DNA from: Nectonema munidae
Lineage: Eukaryota > Nematomorpha > Nectonematoida > Nectonematidae
Direction of reading: 5' to 3'
DNA: 64,000 bases
NCBI GenBank assembly: GCA_030549495.1
Contig: JAUIRK010001013.1
Coordinates: 248,001 to 312,000 of the forward strand
The translations under genes and the position numbers were made by a program. Of this stretch, positions 24,901 through 36,900 are shown one piece after another. Under the pieces are notes generated by a model. That model made no database searches, had not been told where the DNA came from, and was given only the letters and a program-made list of their open reading frames with translations. Within the stretch, counting starts at the first letter, position 1, and each line of letters begins with the position of its first letter.

Positions 24901-27900
24901 AGGAAAACAAACAATATATATTTTAAGAAAAAAGTTTATTCATATAAATTCAATTGTCAATTGATAATATTATAAGAATATTTATGTTATAAAAAAAGTT
25001 CATTTTTTCATAAGAAATTCAATTGAGAAATGATAATAATTATCATTTAACTTTTCAAAGTCTATATTTTCAGTTTCATTCTCTAGTGATTCAATGACTT
25101 TTGATTTCGAGATATAGGATTAGATTATTTTCAAAAAGATCTGGATGTTGGAGTCTAGATAAAAATTGTCATACACCTGTTCCAGCATTTCCTTTTTTTT
25201 AGGATGTGTATATCTGAATATTTTTTGAAAAGATTTCTCTCTATTATCATCATATTACTGTTGAATTTCCGTTATTCTTTTTTAAAAAAATCAACCGAAG
25301 GTTGTTCAAATGGTAAAGTACTCTTAACCTAGAAATTTACTGTAAAAATTTATGGAAATAAACAAATCAAAAATAGTATTACTCATTATGCCAGCCTTCA
25401 CAGTGATTGTTTGTTCTGATTTTTCGTTTATATATATTCCAACAACATGGTTTATATATGTTTAACCATGTTTTTTCAAAATAGTTAAAAAAAAATTTTT
25501 AAAGAAAGAACTTCATTCGTTAGATTTTTCACTCTTTTATAAAGAGTTGTACCTTGTGTAAAATTATAATTAAATGACTTTTATTTGAAATTATTTATAA
25601 AAAAATACCCTATCAACAGGAAGGAAGGCAATTCCCACAGTTTTATCGTAAATCTGAAACTGGTTTTTTTGATACAAAGATTTGTATCGCAAGTTGCCGA
25701 TATTTTTGTACAATGCTTGGGTGAAATGAAAATAGCATCTTTTATACGTTGTTAATGGAAATACCTTAACCCATTTACGACCAATGTTCCTATTTTGGAA
25801 CATAAGTAATTTTATCTTCGTCTGCTTTTTTCAATGACTTTGAATATAAATCGTCTGCGTTTTTTATAGATATCGTCTGCTTTGCTTGGTCTTAAATGGG
25901 TTAAATTTACCAAAGTTAATATGAGACAATAGTTAAAATTGAAACTACTTTTTTGGATGCATTAATAATAGCCATTTCAAAATCACCGTTGACAAATTGC
26001 ACATTAATACCTTCATCCTTCACAGTTTCAAATACTTCTCTATAATAGAATTGCTGAGAATAATTATATTTTTTCATGAAATTCGGACTTACATATAGGT
26101 TTTTTCCAATTTATCAGGTTTGTAATTTTGTAGCTATACAAAATTGGTACTTGTACGTTCTTATATATGACATGAATCGTGAATATTTGAGAAAAAGCCG
26201 TAGGACATTTTTTAAAAGTTTCATCTACATAAATTTCAAAAATGCTGCCTAACTTTAAACAATATCTAAAAACAAAGAAATATATTGCGAGAAATAAAAT
26301 GAATACTACTCACTGGCCTTTGAAAATAAGTTTTTAGGTCAAAGGGAATTTCAAACTTTTTATCTCTAGGGGGATTTGTTCTCTTTCGATTTCTTCTAAC
26401 AAATCTTTTTATAGTTTAGGAATCATCTCTCTTTCATTAAGCCCCAAATTACATATATAATCACTTAAAAAGTAGTGATAAGACTTTTGTAGATTTTTTT
26501 ACTTGTAAATCCAACATGTATAGTCCTACTTGGCCCCCTCACTTTTGAAAATCTTGAACCGCCACTGCTTGTCACATGTTTTCGCTATTTTCTGCTGTAG
26601 AGGGTATGCTGTAGTTAATCCTCTTACATTTTCTGGCCCTTAACCCATTAAGTACCATAGAAATCAGACGATATTTAAAAAAACGCAGACGATTTATATT
26701 CAAAGTCATTGAAAAAAGCAGACGAAGATGAAATTACTTATGTTCCCAAATGGGAACATTGGGACTTAATGGGTTAAGCCCGCCTCTCCACAATAACACC
26801 ATGCTTCACTCAAAATGTGTAAAACGAAAGTGTATGTATGGCCACAAGCTACAACTAATAGGAAAATTTATTGTGTATAAATAGTCGAGGAGTATCAAGT
26901 CATCTCGAACAAATTCATGACAAGCTTTAACTTTCAGGATATGTTAGTCCAGGAAAGTGTGAGGAATAACATAGGGATCATACACATATGACGGCCCCTT
27001 CTAGGATCTTTAGGATTAATTTTTCTTTATGATTTGATACTGCCAAGCATCAGTTAAATAATGATGGCCGACTTATACTGCAAGTTTAAGCAAAAATTAA
27101 GCCATTGACCCCGTCTGGTATAGGATTTTTTTAATGATGTGCTGATATAAAAGGTAATTTAAAACATTCACTTAGTTCTTTCTTTTTTGAAAAATAGGTG
27201 TTGAAAATGAATACGAACAAGTCCATTTCCCAAATTCCAAAGTCTATATCGATGGCTATATCTGCTGCTTTGACATCAGTCTTTGCGACTCCAATCTTTC
27301 ATTCCTCTCATCACCATCTTCCCATCCTTCGCATACTTCTTCATCCCCTTTCCAAAAAGAACTCAGTTTCCTATCCAAACTACTTGACAAACTTCTAAAA
27401 GCGAATAAGCCTATTTTGATTGCCACAACGAAGTGCGACGCAGCCACTGAACGCTCTTATTTCAGTATTCAAGAGTTGCACAAGCTCATGCTAAGCAATA
27501 AAAAGGGCCTTCCCAGAAAGTCTCTCTTCTCCCAACCCTTCTCACCAGGATCCAATCTAATTCCTAGCATTGTCCACACCTCAGCACTTGTTAATGTCAA
27601 CGTTGATGTCGCTTTTTTTACTCTTTTGAATTACATCATTTCTAGATATTCTTCTTCTTCTTTGCAGTTATCCCGATTAAAGGTATTTTCCTTAGCATTT
27701 ATGCTTCTTATCTTTACTATCTTCATTGTTCAATATTTTCGTTCCATGTGAAATCTTTCAAAATCTCAATAATTTAGAATTCATCATATTAGGCCTCTCC
27801 ATTTTGTTATTTTAACAATTTGCACTACGTCTTTCAAGGTGTTTTTTATGGGAGATATTCATTAGAGTGACAAATCAAAACAGTGACATAATTTGTCACT

Positions 27901-30900
27901 CTTAAAATAGAGATTAAAAGTGACAAATCAAAACAGGGACATAATTTGTCACTCTTAAAAGAGCGACAAATCAAAAGAGTTTTTTTATGTAAGGATAGGT
28001 AGGTAAGTAAAACTTTTGAATTTTTGTATATTTTGTCACTTTTGAATTTTTTTATATTTGTTCACTCTTTTGTCATGTCACTCTTTTGATTATAAATTTA
28101 ATTTGCACATGATTCTCCTCATCTCTGTGATGTTTAGTCTATTTTTCTCAGATTCTTTTAAAGCCCAACTTTGGCCACTATACACTAAACTAGACCTAAT
28201 GCAACTTTTATAAAGAAAACCCCTTAATTTTAACGAAACTTCTTCGCACTTTTATTAATAAAAATGGCAAATATATTCCATAAAACAAAATTAAGTATTA
28301 TTTTATCCTTAACCGCATGCTTAATTTCCTTTCTATTCTATTGTAGATATGAAGAATACTTAAAATCTTAGGCAAAGTTAAATCATATTTTAAAAATTTA
28401 AGGATCGCATAAATTGAAGACCTAAAATTTTATTTTTAAATTTGTGTCATTAAATGTCAAGGCTTCGTTATTTTCATAAGATTAAATTTTCAACTACCCA
28501 TGAACGTATGGGAAATTCATCAGTTGAGCCACGAAGACTTTAATCCTATTTTTAGGCTTAGATGCATCACTTTTAAAAATCTTGCAGAGAGACTTGCTTT
28601 CTCACAATTTGGTTAAACCGTTAACGACCAGAATATTCAGACGATATCTAGTATAAAGCAGAAGATTTGTATTAAAAAGCATTAATAAACGCAGACGATT
28701 CACATTTTAGTAAAGTCGACTGTGGTCGATAACCGGTTAACATAGGGGCTGCAGCCCCAGGTCCGCGCCCACTCAAAAATAGGCTACCGTTATTGAAAAA
28801 ATGCATTTTATGCAAAAAGTAAAGCAAGAAAAGTTCATTTGTAGCTCGCAAATAATTACTTCAGTGCAAATTCATGTCGATTCGTAACTTTTTTGTACTA
28901 ACGTATTTCTACATTAACCCATTTACGGCCAATGTTCCTATTTTGGAACATAAGTAATTTCATCTTCGTCTGCTTTTTTCAATGACTTTGAATATAAATC
29001 GTCTGCGTTTTTTTAGATATCGTCTGCTTTGCTTGGCCTTAAATGGGTTAACCCGTTAACGACCTCAATAATCAGACGATATCTAATGTAAAGCAGAAGA
29101 TTTGTATTAAAGAGCTTTGATAAACGCAGACGATTTTTTTTTGTAAAGTCGACTATAGTCGACATTGGGCGTTAACGGGTTAAATAAATGAATAAACACG
29201 TTTTACTTTCTTGTGATTGTTTTCCTTTTTTCCGCGTGTAATTCTTTGTTTTTTACATTTAGATTCCATCCTATATAGAAGGCCTTTATGCTCGTAATAA
29301 GAATTGTGAGCAAATAAAGCGTTCCTTTATCAAAGGTCTGCAAGGCATTTTCCAAACCCCGTGTCAAATAGACACTCTCCTTCTGTGCGAATTGCATAAA
29401 GTGTCATCAAAGCCGCTCTCTTTCTTGACACTTTGGCGCAGCTTCAAAAGAGCGCTTTCTTCCATTTCCGCGTGCGAACAACTTTCCATATTGCAGCATT
29501 TGCAAGAGTTTGAGGATGCTTTTGGAGAAAAGGAGGCCGCTAGCCTTTTTAACGTGGTTTACAGCAGTATTATGAAACAACAAAGTCATGTTGAGCATAA
29601 ACACTACTTTCAAGCTTTTGAACTCGCTCTCCGCGAATTAATTCCCTCTTGCAATGATATACCTGATAGGTCAGTTCTCCCTCATATATTTTCAATTGAA
29701 ACTGCTACCGATTGCAAAGGTAAAAACAAACGTACTGTGGGCTGTTTTCATCAAAATTTTAGAAATTTAGAGATTTATTTATGCGTAAAGAAGAAAACAA
29801 TTTATTTATATGTTCATTAATTAAGTACGTCAAAAAATTTTAATAATATCAAACATGGAAAAATAAGAGAGGTGAGCAAAATGATATCAAAAATTCATAA
29901 ATTTAATAAACATGTCCGATTAAAAGTACTACATTTTAGAGAAAAAAATGGGCTTGATATAATGAAAATAAGAGAAAAGGAGAAAACATCATTTATAATA
30001 GAGAAATTGATTAAGATGGCAAGTTGAAAAATTTTGCACTTTAAAAAAAGAGTAGAAGTCTGTACTGCATAGACGATGTTTCTCAAACCAGTATCATACA
30101 AAAAAAGAGCAAGCGAACGAGAGAAAAAAACTTTCAAAGAAGGAATACATGCATATATATAACATAAGTATTTGCATTATACCAGTGTTGCCCAAACTTT
30201 TCCTACTTAACACCCCCCTAGAGACATTTTTCAAGGGAACCCACGCTTACTTATAAAATATATTTTCTTTTAGAATAAATAAATGCATAAATTTTTATGT
30301 TTGCCTTCCAAATTTCAATGTTTTGTTTGGTGTTACTGAATTCATTTTTTTCAGTACTAATAATTTTATTGGATCACATGAAGATCAATCATCTGTGAAG
30401 AAAGCTCACCTCCAAATGTTCATATGAAGAAAGCTCGCCCTCACATGAAGTTTTATGGATCACATGAAGAACAATGACCCTAAAATGTTTAGAGTGCTTG
30501 TTTAATGTTTTGATGCATTTTATTTATTGCAGTAGATCCATTTTCTAGCATACAATCTGTGGGAAAGATAGTATCTTAGTCAATTCCAAATAGTGGAAAG
30601 AGAATTTCTACTTTTCTTGATATCCAAAATTCATAGCTACTTATATAAATGATTTACCAAATAAATTATATTTCTTTATTTCAAGCAAGAAAAATTTAAT
30701 ACCTGAACTTAATTTTAATTCCTAACTTTTCACAGCCACCCCTAAGAATTTCAAAATGCCTCTTTGGCAAGCTTCCACTAGTTAGGGAATGAGTGCGTTA
30801 TACATATATTAGTAAACTAGCACACACACCTTCTACTAAAAATATTTTTAACTTTTTTAAATGACTATGTTTAACAAATATCTAATTTGTTAAGGAAAAC

Positions 30901-33900
30901 TATTCGACATATTTTTTACTTATAAAAGTATTATGTGTACACAAATTTTCACTGTTGTGTTTAAAAAACCTCGTTCGCTATACAATAGTATATACACTGG
31001 AGCCTCGCTATAATGAACTCCGATTTAACGAACTTCACGTCCTCCGCATATTTAATCAGCTTCTATTATTCAAATTGAGATCACGTGTATTAATGTTGTC
31101 ATGCTTTTAGCATCTGTATTTTAAAATCATTCTTACTTGAGTTCCAAATTCAAGATATCCGATCACTAAATATGCCAATAAAAAACAAATAAAAACATCA
31201 TGACAATATAAGTCATGTGATGATAAAACATTGGCCGAATTTATACCAGAACTGAGAAACATTATAGAATCTGAGAGATATAGTTACAAAGAGATGGAAA
31301 AAGCCTTTTCTTTAAGTGCCTGCAGGAGAAAACTCTAGTTCCTAGTAGAGAAGAACAACGTACAACTTGTTAAGTAAAAGGACAGAGTGATCATTTTAGT
31401 TGGTACAAACACAACTGGTCAACACAAACTTCTCCCACTGTGCATTGACAACTTCAAGAATCCTAGCTGTTTGAAACATGTGAAATGGGATACACTGCCA
31501 CTCAGTTATCATACTAAAAAACTTCGATAACAGCAGGCATTTTACAGAAGTGGTCCCATGAATAATTTGTTCCAGCAGCTTGATTCTTTCTCCCAAAAGT
31601 GGTTTTGAAAAGAAACAATCTTATTAATTGACAACTGTCCCTTCCACCCACTAGAAAACCATCCATATTTTCTACCCAAGAACACAACGAGCAAAATAAA
31701 GCCAACGAATGCCGGAATTATTTCAACATTAAAGAAACATTAAAGTCACAGCCTTGCAAGACTTTTTAAAAAGTCTCAAAATCGAGGAAATGATTTATGT
31801 GACACGAGAAGCCTGGACTGATATAGCGCAACGAATAGTCAACAAATGCGAGAGAAAAAGCTCTCATGCTTAACAAATGAAGAGAGCTTCAATGATGTCG
31901 GCCTCTTATCATAAATTTCTAGTGATCTTCGGCATATTGTTGAAGTTAATGGCGAAGAGATGGATGATATGGCAAGATTGTGAGGGGATATTGATGAAGA
32001 CGTTCCGGTTTCAAGTTCATTGATCGATTAAGAAATTATTGCTTTCCTTCGTGATTTTACACTACGGTGCGACATAGAAACGAACTTTTTTTATGTCCCT
32101 CAAGTAGTTCAGTGTATTTTTTTTCATGCAGATGCAGAAAATGAAAGTTTTTTTTAGTTGATTGACATTTTTTTTAATATAATCAAAATGGTTATTTTTG
32201 ATGAATGTAAGAGCCATGTTTTATTTATGTTCAAGATTAGTCTCATATGTTAAGCTGGTAAATGCGCGACTAAATTGCAATAGCTAATACCTTGACTGAA
32301 AAAAGGTATTGCTTTAGGAGAGAGATGACTGTTTTTTTGTATTTTTATTTTAATATTAGGTAATGTACCAATTTTTCTTTTATTGAATATCATATTTATT
32401 TGGTTTGCATATATTAATTGACAAATTGTTACAGAAACCCCAAAAGCTTATCTTATGATTACTTGACAGAATATGTTTACATTTAAAAGTTAAAACACAC
32501 CTTTTTTTTATTTTTCCAATTTTTTTTAATTTACATTTCATCCCATATAAAAGGTATTGTGCGCGTAATAATGAATTGGATCGCATAAAACACTTCTTTA
32601 TCAAGTGCCTGCGTAGCTTTTTTCCTGTTTCATATCAAATGTGCGAATTGCATAAATAATAATAATTCAACTTTTTAACAAATCAAATATAAAGTGAAAT
32701 AAACAGGAAATTCATATGTCATGTTGTAGTTTGCTCCCTATCATCGGCGGAAAGAGAAAGAATTATGCCTCCTCTGAAATTGGTTTTTCGAATCGGAAAT
32801 ATGTCAATTTGTCAACAAAACAACACCCTCTAATTTCGTTGTATTCATGTATACATTGTATAATTTTATTGAATATTTTTCATCTTTTTTAATTTTATTA
32901 ACTTCGTTTGTAGAAGTATTAATTCTATTAATAGTATAAGCTTATTTTTCAATTGGTCAAATTTGGAAAATTTGAAAGAATAATAATTTCTACTTTTCAC
33001 CCCGAACAAAATTAATATTTGTTATTTACAAAGCAAAAAAATAAATATAATTAAATGCTTTCTTTATCCATTTTTAAATATCTTTCAATATGTTTTTAAA
33101 ATTTTTTATATCATTTTGTTTACAAAATAATATTGGTAATATATTGATTTTTGTATTTCTCAATAAAACTACTTATTTCACATTTTTTATACGAAGCATA
33201 TACTGATTTTTGCCATTCACAATTGGTAATATTTTAAACTTGGGAAATTTTTACAAAATTATATCTATCTTTACAAATAGTCTTATTGCAAGGCTTCTTG
33301 AATGCTTCTTATCTTACACGCTAACAATCGACGCTTATTTTTCCTTTAGCTCATGGCAAGGATGTAAGGAAGTGCTATTAAGGCATTCTAACTGTGACAA
33401 GTTTTTTACATCGGCAACTCCTACTCAAGATGAGGATAAGAGATCGCACTACCCTTCCCTTTCTTCCTTGATTCCATTTGAAGTGATTGCTGAGAGTTCC
33501 GAGTGTGAAGAAATTTTTAAAAAACATCTCCATTTCTTAAAAGAACAAGACAAGCTTAACAAGTGAATTTTAAAATATAATTTATAAACCTGGAATAGTT
33601 CGATAAGTAACTTTATACTCGTATTAGAACTAATCAATAATTTTTTTTAATTCCAGTGTGTATATAATTTTATTGGCATTTAAATCAGTGTGTTGAACGT
33701 TTTGAGCATTTGTCCGAATAGAATATATGTAATCATAAGTTTAGTATAAGAAATTAGTTATATCTACTTTATTATCCATTTATTTCCTTTAATCATGTAC
33801 TTCAAGTTATTTGTCTCCGCGAAGAAGTATTTTTTAAATTGCATAATTATAAACACTCCTTTTCTCTTGCATGAAATCAAATAGCGAAAATTTATCAACA

Positions 33901-36900
33901 AATTAAATTTTTGTTTTACCTCAATATTTTTTGAATCAAAAAATCTTTTTCTTCTTTTTTGCATGAAGTTCTTTTTAAATTTTATAAAAAGACATTTATT
34001 TAAATTAGTAAAAAACTAATTTTTAATTTTAATTTGTTTATTTTTAGACTTGCCACACGCCAAGAGAAATAAAAAATTTGCCTAAACATGAACCAAATGG
34101 AAAAAAGTTTATTGAAAACAAATGATTAATTTAGCTGTAAGACTAACACTGGTCACAAGTTAAAGCAAAAATTACATGTGTAAAACATACACTTAAATTA
34201 AAATGAAAACCTACGCTTCAAGTTATTTTAGAATTTGAAATGGTGTTACTCTTGCACCTGAAAGTTTTCTATGTGATCAAGTTTGATCAATTTTTTTATG
34301 AATTTTTTATTATGATATTATAAATGTAATAAAAAAATTTTAAATGATATCTTTTTACGAAATATATTTTTAAGTGTAAATTAGAAGAAGTTTATTTATT
34401 TGCAAATATAATCACCAAGAACACACTAAAATTATTACAACAAAATAAAATATTAAAAGAAAAATAAGCTTGTTTAAGAAAAGTAAGATTAATTATTTTT
34501 TATTTTAATCTTAAATGTGAACGTTTGTGAGATACGCAAACGGCTTGAGTCCTGCATGAGCAAAATTTTTGGACCCACACCCGCAAAACTTGACCGCACC
34601 TACCCGCCACACCCATTAAATAAATGATGTAAATAAACGCGGGTCCCGCAAATTAATCTCTACCCCCATCAGAAGTGAATTTTTGTTAAGCTCACAACAA
34701 TTAAACCGACTCACCATTGTGCCACCAAAACATTAATTTTATTACGTTTCCACCGGCTTGCGCAGTCTAAGGCTTAAACATCTGACCCCCTCCCCAGTGG
34801 AAATTCATTTATATTATAATTTCTTCCTCTAACTTCCAATTTCTTCTAAAATCAGACCATGACTCTTGTTTCCTCAAAGTCTCCCACTCTAACTCCACAC
34901 TCCTGCTTTTCAGAATGATTTTATAAGTTTAATTATTTTTGAATTATCATCTTACAATCTTTTTAATGCTTCCATTTGATTGCTGAGAAATAGAAAAAAG
35001 ATCTGAATATTCTCAAAATTCTTCTACTCGATCTATTTTTCTTGTAAACGCCATACCCTCGACTTGTAATGTAAGCGATGTTGAATATTGTAGTGGGTAA
35101 TGTAAAAGCCTTTTCAAAGTCCTCTAGAAGACATATTCCTTGAAGTATTAAATAAAATATTAATTTTCAAATTTATTTTTCACCATGGTTAACGGAAACG
35201 TCAATTAGTAATTCCCAAAATTCAGTTTGAGACTGAGGGAAAAAACAAGTCAAGCGATTCTTTTTCGTATTTTAGGCTAAAATCAGATTTCCAAGCGCTT
35301 TTAATGTCAACGCCTGCCATTCTTCCGGGACATGCATACTCTCACTCCGTTCATTTCTTGCGTGGATATGATTCCTTTGAAAAATTAAATGATCAAGATC
35401 GCATTTCAGTTTACAACGCGCACCAATGGAACTTGATGGATTCCGTTAGGAAAGATTTTCGAGAACTCTTGCTTGAACAAAGTGCTCTTTTTGAAAAGTA
35501 CTATCACACTCAGCGCAAGGCTTTGAAGAATAGTAAACTCTTGTTACATCAACACAATATCAACGATGAAGCTGATGAAGAAAATGAGTCTTATAAAAAA
35601 TCCAGAAACTATGCACCAAATTTAATATCATCATCATTCTCTCCATTGATAAATAAAAAAGAGTTAAGATATATCAAGTCTCAATTAGCTTCCGATCCTA
35701 GGTAAAGAACATTTAGCATTTTGATTCTACTCTTCACAAATCTTTCATTTTCTTGTAAGTGTTATTTAATGCAAAACAGGGCAGACTTTGATATCTTCAG
35801 AAAGAATGTTTACGACTAATATATAGACAAGCTCAGAATTAAGCTTTTGAAGTTATATACGGGAAGACATAATTAGTTATTAATGATTGATATATAAAGA
35901 CGAGTTACGTGCAGTTAGTTCTTTTAAAGCTGCCATTAAATCCGGCAGACCGGATCAATCAATATAGAGAAAGTAGAACATTAAAATTTCAATGTGATAC
36001 TTATTAATTGTCATTAATGCTTTCATCAAATGTTTATTACTCACAAAAAGAAATCTATTTTTTGTCTTTCCACAGATGTTTTCTTATCGTAATCCATGAA
36101 CTTACATTTTTTTTGGAGATGAGCTATCTGTGGGAAGACAAAATCAGTTTAAAATTGAGGATAATTTTAACACACTTTTGTTTTAATATATTTCTATTAT
36201 ATTTCTGCAATGCTTTTGTTGAAAATACTTTATTTTGAATTAGTTTTAAAATATATAACCTTCATTTTTGTAAAAATACAAGGAATTTTTTACTTTCAAT
36301 GAACATTTATAAATGTAACAGTTTTTTCTTCAGTTTGTTGATTCAAAAAGTAGAATGATATTATAACTAGAAATGAAGTTTGGAGCCAAAATTTAAAAAA
36401 AGCGTTGCCGCTATCTATAAAATGGAGTAACCACCTATGCTTAATATTAATTAACAAGAAGTTATTATACCAAACAAGAACGACATTAATTCTAAATACG
36501 AGTGGGGTCTGTTACCGAGTCCCCCGATCCTTTAATTACTTCATACCCTGACATAAAAAGTATAAGAATATGATTTAAACATCTGCTGTAATCTTTTTCC
36601 AAGAATTTCTATGCGTTTTAAAGTTTAGGAGAAAATTTATGCGGTCCACTAAATTCTTCACTACTGTCTCAAATATCTTTTTATACATAGCTGTGCTCCT
36701 ACACGATCATCCACCCTTAATTTGATCTACTCATTTATATAAGGGTATCCCAATCTTTTTCGCTGTGCCCCTCCCGAAAGTGACGTATCTAAACAAAATT
36801 CGGGCATAGCGATTAAGAAAACCATCTAAAAGCGATAAGGTACACTCTTATAGTTCTTGAAAAACATTTCAAATATTTACTGTTTGACTTTGGACATTGT

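Larger units (their letters stand above)
15958..27197. other. RhoGAPp190: Intron 1 (11.2 kb)
   Basis: Begins GTATTG and ends AAAAATAG. It contains TTAA MITEs, an inverted-repeat element, MULE remnants, a decayed piggyBac with a nested hAT MITE and short tandem repeats, listed separately. Unassigned parts (15958-17010, 17822-18605, 18730-19590, 24341-25380) hold nothing I recognise. A frame at 18191-18532 (113 codons, TTG start) has no known match. The splice signals are supported by the in-frame join of exons 1 and 2. Confidence 0.8.
27683..29262. other. RhoGAPp190: Intron 2 (1.6 kb)
   Basis: GTATTT to ACATTTAG. Holds a GTGACAAAT tandem repeat and three TTAA MITEs, two sharing one TTAA, ending 79 bp before exon 3. 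The rest (about 28090-28612) is AT-rich with nothing recognised. Confidence 0.8.
29670..33349. other. RhoGAPp190: Intron 3 (3.7 kb)
   Basis: GTCAGT to TCCTTTAG. It contains a possible hAT remnant near 30185, a Tigger/pogo fossil and a decayed duplicate of exon 3. The stretches 29670-30180 and 32660-33349 hold nothing recognised. Confidence 0.8.
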
